Assembly: GCA_035627835.1 (NCBI GenBank)
Contig: DASPKX010000051.1
Location: 1-16,168 of the forward strand
Direction: 5' to 3'
Source: DASPKX01 sp035627835
GTDB lineage: Bacteria > Verrucomicrobiota > Verrucomicrobiia > Limisphaerales > SXQI01
DNA: 16,168 nt
Part shown: positions 5,914 to 15,379 of the stretch, piece after piece
How positions within the stretch are numbered: position 1 is the stretch's first letter
Layout: each line of letters opens with the position of its first letter
Notes under the pieces: model-generated
What the model was told of the DNA's origin: nothing
Seen by the model: the letters and a program-made list of their open reading frames with translations, nothing else
Databases searched by the model: none
Made by a program: the position numbers and the translations under genes

Positions 5914-7203
5914 ATGGAAACATCCAGAAGGCAAATGACACTCGGCCTCCTTATCGGGGCGTTGGCCGGCTCGCTGCTCGCCACCCATTCCCACGCCGAT
6001 GACTGGGCGCAATGGCGCGGCCACCAACGGGACGGCATTTCCCGCGAAAGCGGTTTGCTCAAGGAATGGCCGAAGGAAGGCCCTAAGCTTGTCTGGCACG
6101 TCAAAGATCTCGGCGCGGGCTATTCAAGCCCCGTAGTTGCGGGCCAGGAGTTATTCATCCTCGCAAACGAGGGGCTGGAGAACGAATACGTGCGCGCCCT
6201 GTCTGTAACCGACGGCAAGACTATTTGGACCACGAAACTCGGGCCGGTGGGCGAGCCTAAGCAACAACCCGCTTATCCAGCCTCCCGGTCCTCCGCCACT
6301 GTCGAGGGGGACGCTGTCTATGTCATGAGTTCGGATGGCGAAGTCGCCAACCTGGATCGGAAGACGGGCAAAGCTCGTTGGCAAAAGAACGTCCGCAAGG
6401 ACTTTGGCGGACAATACGGCAAGTGGGCCTACGCGGAATCACCGCTCGTGGATGGTGAGAAGCTCGTCTGCACACCGGGCGGGCCCGATGCCACCCTGGT
6501 GGCATTCAACAAGAACACCGGTGCGGTTATTTGGAAAGCAGCGGTGCCGGGCGGCGACAAGGCCGGCTACGCATCCATCGTCATCAGCAAGGCCGGTGGC
6601 GTGAAACAGTACGTGCAATTCGTCGAGAAGGGTGTCGTCGGCATTGAGGCTGAGACCGGCAAATTCCTCTGGCGCCATGACCGTCCTGCCCAGGGAAGCC
6701 CTGCGAATATTCCCACCCCGATCGTCCACGACGATTACGTCTTCGTCGCCTCCAATCGCGGTGGCGGGGGGCTGATCCGCTTGGTCAAAGAAGGAGACAC
6801 GTTCAAGGTCGAGCCCGTGTACCACAGCTCGAAAGTGCCTTCCGCGATTGGCGGCGCGGTCAAGGTGGGCAATGAGCTTTACGGCGCGGCCGGCAATTCA
6901 CTGCTCTGCCTCGATTTCCTCAAAGGCGATGTCAAATGGGAAGACCGCTCTATTGGCGCCGCTTCATTGTTGTTTGCCAATGGCCACCTTTACCTGCGCG
7001 GCGAAAATGGCGAAGTCGCTTTAGTGGAAGCCACTCCGCAGGGATATCAGGAGAAGGGGAGGTTCGCTCCGCCAGAGCCGCCCAACCGCGGCAACTCCAA
7101 AGCCTGGGCTTACCCGGCCCTCGCCAACGGTCGCTTGTACGTCCGCGAGCTGGGCAGCCTTTGGTGCTACGACGTCAAAGGTGGTTCGGTGGCCCCAAAG
7201 TAG
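5914..7203 (+). CDS. secreted PQQ-like (BamB-like) beta-propeller repeat protein
   Basis: A 429-residue protein with a cleavable signal peptide: Arg-rich start, hydrophobic core 8-22, likely cut after HSHA at residue 28. The mature part opens with DDWAQWRG and then GLLKEWPKEGPKLVW. This pattern is shared by many secreted planctomycete and verrucomicrobial propeller proteins. It carries repeated PQQ-type blades with A/W dockings, such as VTDGKTIWTTKLG, DRKTGKARWQKN, KNTGAVIWKAAV, EAETGKFLWRHD and FLKGDVKWEDRS. There is no adjacent-Cys pair or haem domain, so it is probably not a quinoprotein dehydrogenase; more likely a structural or binding propeller in the periplasm or outside the cell. A good Shine-Dalgarno (AGGGGA, 5903-5908) sits 5 nt before the ATG. 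Its stop is only 9 nt from the stop of the convergent DUF4175-like gene. Confidence 0.9.
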   Translation: METSRRQMTLGLLIGALAGSLLATHSHADDWAQWRGHQRDGISRESGLLKEWPKEGPKLVWHVKDLGAGYSSPVVAGQELFILANEGLENEYVRALSVTDGKTIWTTKLGPVGEPKQQPAYPASRSSATVEGDAVYVMSSDGEVANLDRKTGKARWQKNVRKDFGGQYGKWAYAESPLVDGEKLVCTPGGPDATLVAFNKNTGAVIWKAAVPGGDKAGYASIVISKAGGVKQYVQFVEKGVVGIEAETGKFLWRHDRPAQGSPANIPTPIVHDDYVFVASNRGGGGLIRLVKEGDTFKVEPVYHSSKVPSAIGGAVKVGNELYGAAGNSLLCLDFLKGDVKWEDRSIGAASLLFANGHLYLRGENGEVALVEATPQGYQEKGRFAPPEPPNRGNSKAWAYPALANGRLYVRELGSLWCYDVKGGSVAPK

Positions 7204-7212
7204 GCGCCCCGC

Positions 7213-10200
7213 TTACTGCGCCTTTTCCAAAGCCTGGAAGTACTGCTGAAGGGCTTCGCGGAATTCCACCGGCGTGTTGGCAGTTGATCCGCTCGCCCGG
7301 TTCACCGATCGTTCTGGGCCGGTCGTGCCATCGGCATTGCCAGTGGCCTGGGTGTTCGCGCGGTCGGTGGTTCCCCCGGCCATGCTGCCGCCCGGCGTCA
7401 TTCCCGATTGCATCCCCATTTGGCCTTGCTGCATCAACTGCATCAAGAAAGCCATTTCTTCCGCTGTTGGTTGTTGCTCCTGCTGCTGTTGCTGGCCAGG
7501 CTTCGGACGCTTCGCGTTTTCGTTGATCAAGTTGATGGCGTCGGTCAGCGCTTCCACCGCGCGGGTCTGCGTGTCCGTGGTTGGCTTGCCGGTGTTGGCA
7601 TCGTTCAAGAGCGATTGCGCCTGATACATCTGGTCCTCCGCGGCCTTCAACGCCGGGTCCACCATCGCCAGCGGATTCTCAGCCCGAACTTGCTGGAGCA
7701 CTTCAAGGATCTGCGACTGGCCGCTCTGAAGAATCTTCACCTGCTCAGCGTGCGCCGCTTCGTGTTCTTTGTCCTTGTCGACCAGGCGCGTTTTTTCACG
7801 GACATTGATCTCCGCCTCACGCAGGCGCAGCAACGCGATCAGTTCCTGCATCACCTTTTTCGAAAGCTCATCCTCCTGTCCGGCGCCTTCGCCGCCGCCC
7901 GATTCACCATCGCTCTTTGGCGGTTCCAGCAGCTCGGCCCATGCGAGCAGTTGGGTGGACCAACGATTCAAATCCTGCATCGCTTCCATGCCGATGTTCT
8001 CGTTAATCAGCCCGCGCATGCGCTCAAGCTCATCCGTCACCTTAAGTTCCGTCATCGCTTTGAACACGGCGCCGTAATTGGTCTTCTGCGTGCGCTCGTA
8101 AAAGCGGCTGATCTCGTCTTGCAACTCCTTCGCCGTGGTCTGCGCCTCAGCCTGGTTCTCAGCGAGATTCGTGTTGATCCGCTTAAAGCGGGCCGGAAGT
8201 TCACCAGGAAGCAGGCCCACCGTTTCGGCAATGTGCTTCTTCAACCCGTCGCTAATCTCTTGCTCAGCGCCACCCAGGTTTCGGAGCCGCTCGGATAACG
8301 TCAGCGCTTGCAAATCATCCATGCTGTTCTGCATCTTCCGTTGCAGCTCCTGCAGCTTCTGCAGCGCCTCCTGCTGCTTTTCCTCTGACGCTGCCAGGTT
8401 CTCGGAGCGCTTTTGCGCCGAATTCTTCGCCTCGGACATGCTCTGGGAGGATTGCTGCATTTCGTTTTTCGCAACCTGCTGCATCTGCTGCAAATGCTTG
8501 CTCCACTCCTGCAACGTCTGCGATGGGAAGGCGGGGTTGCGCAGAGCTTCACGCAATGTTTTTGCGCCTTCCTCCGCAAGCTGCTCCAGGTTCCTTTGAG
8601 CCTGCCGTTGCTGCTCCTGGAGTGCATCGATCTTCTTCCCCGCTTCCGCTTCGGATAAGTTCGGGTTGTCCTGCGCCTGAGCCGTTTCCGCGGCCACTTT
8701 CTCCTGCAGCCGGGCCACCTCTTCGAGTTGCACCGCTAAAGAATCCAGCCGTTGCCTAACCATCTCCGCATGCTGGGCATTCCCGAGCACATGGATGCGA
8801 TAAACAATCGACTGCACGGGCGCGCGGTCCGGGAAGTAATCCACAGCGTAGGCCGAGACATCCACCACGGTGTCCGGCGGAATATTCATGATCGCTGGGC
8901 TGAAGCTGAAAGTTTCCTGAAGCTCACGCTTGTCGAAGCCCTCCGCGTCTATGCGAATGTTATTCGGCTCCGGAGCGTTCGTGGAGCCGTCCGAAGGCGG
9001 AGTCCAAAGCAATCCAACTGAAGCCACACCGTAGTCATCTCGGCCAAGTGTTTTAAGCTCCAGGTTCTCCGTGTGAAGAATAGCCAAATCCCGGGGCACA
9101 TCCACCAACTCAGCAGTTGGCCCAGCGTCCTTTGTGGTCTGAATGGCTAATTTCCAGGGAGCCACCGCTTCCAACCCAAATTCATCGCGCCACTTAAGCA
9201 TCACCTCGCGGGATTCAACCACATCGAGGGGTGGGGTGGTAAAGGTGTTGTTCGTCACTGCCAATTCCTGAACCCCTCCATCCGGCGTCGAAAGACTGGC
9301 GTGCACGATCCTTCTGCTGATGCTCCCCTGCAGCGCCACCTTGCTCCCCTCCAACACCAGCAGCGCGCCACTTTGGCTATTCTGCGTTTGCGGAGGGTGG
9401 TGAAGGTACTCTGGAAGAGTGACTGTCGCAGTGAGCGCGCGCAGAGCTGGCCGATGTGTTGGAAGGGCCTCAAACCTTCCCGTCGCATCACCAGCCTTCA
9501 ATTGAACCAACTCGCGTTGCACTTGGCCCGGAAACCGCAAGCGCGCCACACTCCCTTCCACCTGCGCTCTCACCGGGGGCTGGCCCGCAATCCGCGCAGT
9601 CACGACCTTCGGTTTCCAAAATGACCGATAGTTCACCTTCACCGACATGGAAAACGGTTCGCCATGAGGCACCACCAAATCGTTCGGCAGGGATTCGAGC
9701 GCGACTAGCGTGTGCCGGTCCTGAGCGGAGAAGGGGAGAGCCCAGCGCAAGGCCGTGACCAGAGTGGTCCGCGGGAGAATAACTTGCAGCCCAACAATGA
9801 TCAGCGCCGCCACCGCGGCGAGGCCGCCCCATCGGCGGAGCCAGGTGGTGGGAACCGCCTGCGGGAAATCAAATTTGTTGGCCTCAGCCGCAACCTGCTC
9901 AATTGCCGCGCGATAAAGTTCCGGCGAAAAATTCGGCGGCCGCTTGTGCTCATGCGCAAGCTCCACGATGCCGAGCAACCGATCACCCAGGCGCTGATAG
10001 CGGCGTTGGACAAAGATCGCCAACTCCTGCTGCGTCCGCTTCTGCACCCACCAACGCCGCGCATACGCAACCCCGACCAGAATGGCGCTGATGACCCCAG
10101 CGATCGAGATGATCCACCGCGCCCACATCGGCGTATTCCAGAGCCGGTCGGAGACAAAGAGCGCGAGGAACGAAATCGCTAGAAGGGCGATGATCTGGGC

Positions 10201-10299
10201 TGCGGTCCGGAGCGTCTCGATCCGCCAAAGCCGTTGCTGAAGCGCAGCGAATTGAGCTTCGAGGCTTTGCGGCAGATCAACTCTAACTTCCCCGGCCAT
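7213..10299 (-). CDS. large DUF4175-like membrane protein with coiled coil and Gln-rich tail
   Basis: Last gene of the MoxR operon; 1028 residues. Two helices at about 33-50 and 60-80 and a third at about 157-175 anchor it in the inner membrane. Then comes a large, probably periplasmic, region rich in beta structure (about 180-510). A long heptad-rich coiled coil of Gln/Glu/Lys/Ala follows (about 512-690), then a helical domain (about 695-925). The tail is low-complexity, with a QQQQQEQQ run at about 936-943 and Met/Gly/Gln- and Thr/Asn/Gly-rich stretches before a helical end. This layout matches the DUF4175 family found beside MoxR/BatA genes; function unknown. No cysteine is present. ATG 10297-10299 follows the previous stop by 4 nt with a weak ribosome site, so it is probably translationally coupled. 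Family call from layout and context; no enzyme motif seen. Confidence 0.8.
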   Translation of the reverse strand: MAGEVRVDLPQSLEAQFAALQQRLWRIETLRTAAQIIALLAISFLALFVSDRLWNTPMWARWIISIAGVISAILVGVAYARRWWVQKRTQQELAIFVQRRYQRLGDRLLGIVELAHEHKRPPNFSPELYRAAIEQVAAEANKFDFPQAVPTTWLRRWGGLAAVAALIIVGLQVILPRTTLVTALRWALPFSAQDRHTLVALESLPNDLVVPHGEPFSMSVKVNYRSFWKPKVVTARIAGQPPVRAQVEGSVARLRFPGQVQRELVQLKAGDATGRFEALPTHRPALRALTATVTLPEYLHHPPQTQNSQSGALLVLEGSKVALQGSISRRIVHASLSTPDGGVQELAVTNNTFTTPPLDVVESREVMLKWRDEFGLEAVAPWKLAIQTTKDAGPTAELVDVPRDLAILHTENLELKTLGRDDYGVASVGLLWTPPSDGSTNAPEPNNIRIDAEGFDKRELQETFSFSPAIMNIPPDTVVDVSAYAVDYFPDRAPVQSIVYRIHVLGNAQHAEMVRQRLDSLAVQLEEVARLQEKVAAETAQAQDNPNLSEAEAGKKIDALQEQQRQAQRNLEQLAEEGAKTLREALRNPAFPSQTLQEWSKHLQQMQQVAKNEMQQSSQSMSEAKNSAQKRSENLAASEEKQQEALQKLQELQRKMQNSMDDLQALTLSERLRNLGGAEQEISDGLKKHIAETVGLLPGELPARFKRINTNLAENQAEAQTTAKELQDEISRFYERTQKTNYGAVFKAMTELKVTDELERMRGLINENIGMEAMQDLNRWSTQLLAWAELLEPPKSDGESGGGEGAGQEDELSKKVMQELIALLRLREAEINVREKTRLVDKDKEHEAAHAEQVKILQSGQSQILEVLQQVRAENPLAMVDPALKAAEDQMYQAQSLLNDANTGKPTTDTQTRAVEALTDAINLINENAKRPKPGQQQQQEQQPTAEEMAFLMQLMQQGQMGMQSGMTPGGSMAGGTTDRANTQATGNADGTTGPERSVNRASGSTANTPVEFREALQQYFQALEKAQ

Positions 10300-10303
10300 G
10301 CGC

Positions 10304-12484
10304 TTACACCATGCCCGCTAGTTTGCGGCCCGTCCAATAGATTGCCAGCGCGAGCAAGAGGCAGCCGCCCCACACCGGATGACTCCACAGCCGCAGCCGC
10401 CGCTCCATCGGTTTCGGCTCTGGCAGCAGGGAAATCTGCCGCACCAATTCTTCCAGCTTCTCCGGGGCTGCCACTGCGCCTTTGGTGATGTCTGCCAATT
10501 CCTTCAGCAGCCCCATGTTCACTGGCTGGCCAAGCTTCTCCAGCGCCGGGCGTGTGACTTCCACCGTCGCCTCAAGCCTCCGCGGGTTGCCCTCAGCGCC
10601 AACCGCAATTTTGTAGGCGCCGAATTCCCGTGGCGTGTAGTCCGTCTTGAAAACGCCCCAACCCCCTTCCATCGCGTTGAACTCAAGAGCTTCGCTGCGG
10701 CCTGATGGAGTTGTGATTTGTCCTAGCACCAGTTTGTCTTCCAACGGGAAGCCGCTCGCATCGAGCACCGTGGCTTGCAAAAACACCGGATCATTCACCT
10801 TCGGTGTTTCCGGGCTGTAAGTGAGGCGAACCCCTTGCCGAGCCGCGAGATGCCTTTGATGCGCCATCCACCGCACTACCTGGCTCCAGAAACGATAATG
10901 GTAACGGTCCTCGACGCCGCGACGCCAACGCCAGGCGCTGTCGCTCCCCATGAACACCACTTTCCCGCTGCCGAATGGCCGCGACACCAGCAGCGGCATG
11001 CGCCCAGAAGCTGTCCGCAGACCCGAATGAACTGCCAACACTTCCGATCCCGGTCGATTCCGCTCTACCGCAGCTGACCAGAAGAACCCAGGAAGCAGTT
11101 TCCAAAGCTCGTCATTCCGATTCTCCGAAGCGTCAAAGCGCGTGAGCAAATGCCCTTTGCCGGTCGCGGTCAAAAGCAAGCTCCCCTCATTCTGAACGTG
11201 CACGCCTGGCTTATTTGTCTCCAGATTCACTGGCATCAGATCCTTCAAAGGACTATCCGCGAGCGTTAACTGACGGCCACGCCTCCCAGGCAGAAAGACA
11301 AGCCCGCTTCCTTGTTGCTCAACCAGCCCGCGGATAAGCTCAAGATCTTTGGTCGCCAGTTCACCTTCCCCAAGCCCCACGTCGCCCAGGAAAATCACAT
11401 CATACTTCGAGATCAAATCTTTGCTCGACGGAAACGCTGGCAGATAACCCTTCCCACCCCCCACGCCCATGTTCGGGTGGAACAAAATCGAGTTCACCTC
11501 CACGCCCGGATCGCGAGCCAGAGCGTTCCTCAGAAAGCGATATTCCCAGCGCGGCAGCGAATCGATCACCAGCACGTTCAACTTCTCGACCCGCACATTG
11601 ATCCGGAAATTCTTCGCGTTATTGTCCACCAGCTTCTCCTCGCGAACGGGCGCAAAGCGCAATGTCAGGTCCACGTCTCCCACCGCGCGCGGCGACCAGA
11701 GAATCGCATCCGATATCTCACTGTTTGGCGGCAACGTAAGTTCCCGGCGCGCTTCCTCACGATTCGTCGCCATCAACTCGAGCGTGATCTTCGCCTCAGT
11801 CGGCAAGGTGTTGCGAACGCGGAATGGAATGGAGATTTGCTCGCCGAATAGCCCGTAAGACGGCGCGAGCACATTTTCCAATGCAATGTCCGGCAACTGT
11901 TGCTCACGCCCGACCGCCACGGAAAAGATCGGAACCTCCTGCTCCCGCAGCCGGGTCGCGGGCCCAATGGGATTCGGCCCGTAATTCCACGAACCATCCG
12001 TCAGCATCAGCACCGCCTTCAACCGATCCTGCCGCTGCAGCAACTGGTCCAGCGGAGTCGCCAAATCAGTTCCATCCACCACCGCGTTGGTCTTGCCCCC
12101 TGCGGCCATATCCAGGTGAAGCACCTTTGCTTTGCCCTCAAAAGGTTTCCAGAATTCCTGCCGCGCCTTATTCGTCAGCCACTCCGCCCGGCTCAGCACC
12201 GCGTTCGAAGAAAGCAGATCTTTCGTCTCCATGCTCCCGGAGCGGTCATAAAGAATCGCCACTTCTGGCAGATTGGTGCGATGAACCTGCCGCACATGTT
12301 CAGGCCTCAGCAGCGTGAACACCAATGCCGCAACCACAATCGTGCGCAGCCCTTCCAACGCAATCACGCGCGGGGCTCTCCGCGACCGCGTAATGTGAAT
12401 CGCGCTCAACGTGAGGCTGCCAAGGAAGACAACCACACCCAACAGGATCACCGGCCAGGAGGCCGCGAAAGACCAGCCACTCAT
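10304..12484 (-). CDS. membrane protein with VWA domain and glutamine-amidotransferase-like fold
   Basis: A 726-residue inner-membrane protein. Two N-terminal helices (about 9-30, 43-60) are followed by a von Willebrand A domain. The metal-site (MIDAS) motif is intact: D80-R-S82-G-S84, a later Thr in GTDLATPLDQLL, and TDG in LMLTDGSW. A segment at about 302-560 (VLVIDSLPRWEYRFLRNAL, YDVIFLGDVG, GSGLVFLPG, GSGKVVFMGSDSAWRW) has the class I glutamine-amidotransferase-like fold. It lacks a catalytic cysteine; the only Cys is in the C-terminal helix (about 705-720). It is therefore likely structural or ligand-binding. ATG 12482-12484 overlaps the previous stop in an ATGA and has a GGGAGGG ribosome site 8 nt upstream. 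It probably acts with the preceding BatA-like protein in a membrane complex served by the MoxR ATPase; ligand unknown. Confidence 0.85.
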   Translation of the reverse strand: MSGWSFAASWPVILLGVVVFLGSLTLSAIHITRSRRAPRVIALEGLRTIVVAALVFTLLRPEHVRQVHRTNLPEVAILYDRSGSMETKDLLSSNAVLSRAEWLTNKARQEFWKPFEGKAKVLHLDMAAGGKTNAVVDGTDLATPLDQLLQRQDRLKAVLMLTDGSWNYGPNPIGPATRLREQEVPIFSVAVGREQQLPDIALENVLAPSYGLFGEQISIPFRVRNTLPTEAKITLELMATNREEARRELTLPPNSEISDAILWSPRAVGDVDLTLRFAPVREEKLVDNNAKNFRINVRVEKLNVLVIDSLPRWEYRFLRNALARDPGVEVNSILFHPNMGVGGGKGYLPAFPSSKDLISKYDVIFLGDVGLGEGELATKDLELIRGLVEQQGSGLVFLPGRRGRQLTLADSPLKDLMPVNLETNKPGVHVQNEGSLLLTATGKGHLLTRFDASENRNDELWKLLPGFFWSAAVERNRPGSEVLAVHSGLRTASGRMPLLVSRPFGSGKVVFMGSDSAWRWRRGVEDRYHYRFWSQVVRWMAHQRHLAARQGVRLTYSPETPKVNDPVFLQATVLDASGFPLEDKLVLGQITTPSGRSEALEFNAMEGGWGVFKTDYTPREFGAYKIAVGAEGNPRRLEATVEVTRPALEKLGQPVNMGLLKELADITKGAVAAPEKLEELVRQISLLPEPKPMERRLRLWSHPVWGGCLLLALAIYWTGRKLAGMV

Positions 12485-14475
12485 CGCGCAGGCCCTCCCG
12501 CTGGTTGTGCCATGGGTGAGGGGATCGGACGCCCGGCAGGAGCCGCAACCCGCTTATCCGGCAGGATCAAAAATCCTTCCGCGAGCAGGAATAACAGCAT
12601 GCCCAAAAGGAACAACCGCCAAAGCTCGCTTTGCATCCGTTCATTTCGTGCGACCGACTGGCCGAGACTTTGCACAGCGAGCGGTTGAAACAGCGCTGAT
12701 GCCGTCGCTGAGTCTATGGCCTCGGGCGCGTCCTCACGTTCGGGCCGATTCACCGCGACCATCTCCGTTCCCGCGCGATAGACGCCGGCGTGCAATCGAA
12801 CATCCTTCTGACCGGGCGAGTCCAGGCTCTCCCAACGCTTCGTCAGATCCAGTCCCACCGTTTCGCCAGCAGCCAGCATCCGCGCGCTTTGAAGCCGCCG
12901 CGTTCCACTCTGGAGCATCCGCTGCAACGCGGGCACAAGCACCGGCCCTTCCCACAAGCTGGACCAGCCAGGGTCTGGCAGCGAACTCACAAAGAAAGCC
13001 TCCCCACGCCCTAAAGTCTGCCTCACCAAAAATCGCGAGCCATCCGCAAAGCTTGCCAGCGTCGCGCCTGGCCCCTGCAACTGCTGCCATTTCGTAAACG
13101 TGGCAATGCTCAACGGAAGCATCAGCCCCTCATCGCTGTTGGCGAGAGGCCCCTCTTCCTGCGTCCACTTCGGAACCGTGTTCGTCCCGGTTTCCGCCGC
13201 ACCCCAGCTAAATCCGAGGAACTGATTCGTGGCGCCGTCCCCAGGCGGAAAGAAAACGGCCACACCACCTTCATTCACGAACTGCTCGATCCTCGCCGCT
13301 GCGCTTCCTTGAGGAAGCGCCGCTTGCCACACAATCAACGCATGATCCTCCAGCGGCGCAGTGCCAAAGCCCGATGGATTCACCACGCTCGCTTTCCCGC
13401 TCTGCGAAAAGGGAGTGGAAGCTAATTGCAAAAAGCGAGCCGACGCTGCATCAGCCGTGACCACCAGCGAATTCGCTCCCTGATCCGGAGCAAACGCGAA
13501 GTAAGCTTTGTTATCCCGGCTGTTGTTGTCCGCTGGAATATCGATGCTTCCCCACCCATCACGCGCTCCGCCCAATGGAATGGCATGCCGCCGACGCGCG
13601 CTCGCTCCTTCGACTGGCACATCGATTGTCGCGCTCGACGAGCCGAGAGCCACATTCACCGGAACAGTTTGCGCATTGCCCGCCTCCACCCGCGCAACAT
13701 CAAACACCAACCGCAACTCACGCTCGTTGCCGCGACGCCTTTGAAAAAGCTCGCGCAATGACACGGAGACGTTATCCGGCGCCGCCCCATCCAGGCTTAA
13801 CAGGCGCACCCGCACTTTCTGCGGCAATGAAGAAAGCTGAGCGGAGAGCGATTTCCAACGCGCATCATCTGGCTGCCAGTTCGAGCCCTGCAAATCGCTC
13901 GCAATCCACAGCTCCGCCGTCCCAGCACGATTATCAACTAGGTAATTCACCGCGCTTTGAACCAGCCCCGGAAGATCCGCCGCTGTGTCGGACGCCGCGG
14001 TCACCGGCAACCCCATCAAACCTCCAGCGCCAACTTCCGTCGGTGTGCGCGTGGCGCTGTCAATGACCACCAGTTGCGAGCGCCCTTCGAACGGAGCCAA
14101 AGCCCGTTCGAACAATCGCAGCGCCTGCAACCGCTTGCTTTCGCCGGTCCCAACCGCCGTCGCTTCCATGGAGGCCGAGCGATCCAACAGCAGAAGGATG
14201 GTGTCAGGCGCTCCGCCAAACGCCCAGCCAAGCCAGCCGCCTGTCAGTGGGCGGCTCAAGAACAGAATCAGCGCCAGCACTGCCAGCGTGCGGAAAGTCA
14301 GAATCAGAAATTGCTTCAGCCGCGCGCGATTCACAGAGCTGCGCGTCGCCGCCACCAGGAAGCGCATCGCCCCCCAGGGCTGCGAACGGTGCCGCAGGCG
14401 ATTGAGCAAATGAATGACAATCGGCAGCAGGATCAGGGGCAATCCCCAAAGGATGAATGGCTGCAGGAACGTCAT
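12481..14475 (-). CDS. BatA-like VWA membrane protein
   Basis: A 664-residue protein whose N-terminus matches the BatA/aerotolerance N-terminal domain. The pattern is MTFLQPFILWGLPLILLPI then IHLLNRLRHR and WGAMRFL, with helices at about 7-24 and 55-74. A VWA domain follows with an intact metal site: D98-R-S100-A-S102, and SD in WIASDLQGSN. The later part contains an amidotransferase-fold-like segment (DHALIVWQAALPQG, then GGVAVFFPPGDGA) with no cysteine. Near the C-terminus is one helix (about 620-637), then a short Pro-rich tail. The whole protein is cysteine-free. BatA proteins were named for aerotolerance in Bacteroides, but the molecular role is still unclear. The ATG at 14473-14475 is 3 nt after the DUF58 stop, with AGGAG (revcomp of 14487-14491) 11 nt upstream. 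It overlaps the next gene by 4 nt. Confidence 0.87.
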   Translation of the reverse strand: MTFLQPFILWGLPLILLPIVIHLLNRLRHRSQPWGAMRFLVAATRSSVNRARLKQFLILTFRTLAVLALILFLSRPLTGGWLGWAFGGAPDTILLLLDRSASMEATAVGTGESKRLQALRLFERALAPFEGRSQLVVIDSATRTPTEVGAGGLMGLPVTAASDTAADLPGLVQSAVNYLVDNRAGTAELWIASDLQGSNWQPDDARWKSLSAQLSSLPQKVRVRLLSLDGAAPDNVSVSLRELFQRRRGNERELRLVFDVARVEAGNAQTVPVNVALGSSSATIDVPVEGASARRRHAIPLGGARDGWGSIDIPADNNSRDNKAYFAFAPDQGANSLVVTADAASARFLQLASTPFSQSGKASVVNPSGFGTAPLEDHALIVWQAALPQGSAAARIEQFVNEGGVAVFFPPGDGATNQFLGFSWGAAETGTNTVPKWTQEEGPLANSDEGLMLPLSIATFTKWQQLQGPGATLASFADGSRFLVRQTLGRGEAFFVSSLPDPGWSSLWEGPVLVPALQRMLQSGTRRLQSARMLAAGETVGLDLTKRWESLDSPGQKDVRLHAGVYRAGTEMVAVNRPEREDAPEAIDSATASALFQPLAVQSLGQSVARNERMQSELWRLFLLGMLLFLLAEGFLILPDKRVAAPAGRPIPSPMAQPAGGPAR

Positions 14476-14478
14476 TCT

Positions 14479-15379
14479 TTACACCGCTCCTGCCGCGGAC
14501 GCACGGGCTCGCTCCACAAGAAAATCCGCAAGTGTCCGTTCATAATCCTGATCCGTGACTACTTGCCGGTAACTCGCCTTGAACTCGCGGCAACCACGTT
14601 TCACATGTTCGAGGAATATGCCGAACTGCCGCAGGTATTCATCGCGTATCATCGAAGGCTCGGTGATCAGCGTGAAGGAGCTTTCCAGGTCCACAAAGCG
14701 AACCGGCCGATCAAATTTAAATTCCAACTCCGCGCGATCAAGTATGTGGAACACCGCGACATCGTGCTTCCGATAACGCAAATGCTGAATGCAGCTCAGC
14801 ATCTCCTCCGGCTCAGTAAAGAGGTCGGAGAAAATCAACACCAACGCTCGTTGCCGCACCTTCTCAGCCAATTCATGAAGCGCGCCGGTAAGCCCCGTGG
14901 TGTTGCTCGCTTTCGTCTTCTCCAGTGTCTCCATGATCGTTTGGAGATGGGCTGGATTGCGGCGAGGCGGAAGCTCCTTAATCGTTTTCTCAGCCGCATT
15001 GATTAGCCCCGCGGCGTCACCTTGGTTCACGAGCAGATAAGCCAGGGTGGCGATCATCCGCTGCGCGAGGCGAAGCTTCGTGTTCTCCCCTTCGCCGAAG
15101 TTCATCGAGCCGCTGCAATCGAGCACGAAGTACGCCCGCAGGTTCGTCTCCGCCTCGAACTCCTTCATGTAGAAGCGGTCCGTGCGGCCAAACACGCGCC
15201 AATCCAACCGGCGAATGTCGTCGCCCGGCGCGTAATTGCGATACTCCGCAAACTCCACGCTTGAGCCGCGATGGGGGCTTTTGTGCAGGCCGGAGACAGA
15301 TCCTTCCATCGGCAGCGGCGTGCTTAATTGCTGCGCCATCAACCGAGCCAGGACTGCTGGATCTAAAAGCGGGCGACTC

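Noticed and set aside
5914..7203. Propeller protein as a PQQ-dependent dehydrogenase
   Set aside because: It is too short (429 aa against about 550-700), has no adjacent-cysteine pair or haem motif, and fits the BamB-like structural propeller class.
7408..8298. A 296-residue plus-strand frame opposite the DUF4175-like gene, with a poly-Leu run
   Set aside because: The Leu run is the mirror of CAG/CTG-type glutamine codons in the real gene; no start context or domain supports it.
11900..12688. A 262-residue plus-strand frame opposite the two VWA genes
   Set aside because: Arg/Pro/His-rich shadow of the coding strand across a gene junction, without any motif.
13957..15006. A 349-residue open frame on the plus strand across the DUF58/BatA-like junction
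   Set aside because: It is antisense to two well-supported genes, has Arg/Gln-rich composition typical of a GC-rich shadow frame and no recognisable domain.
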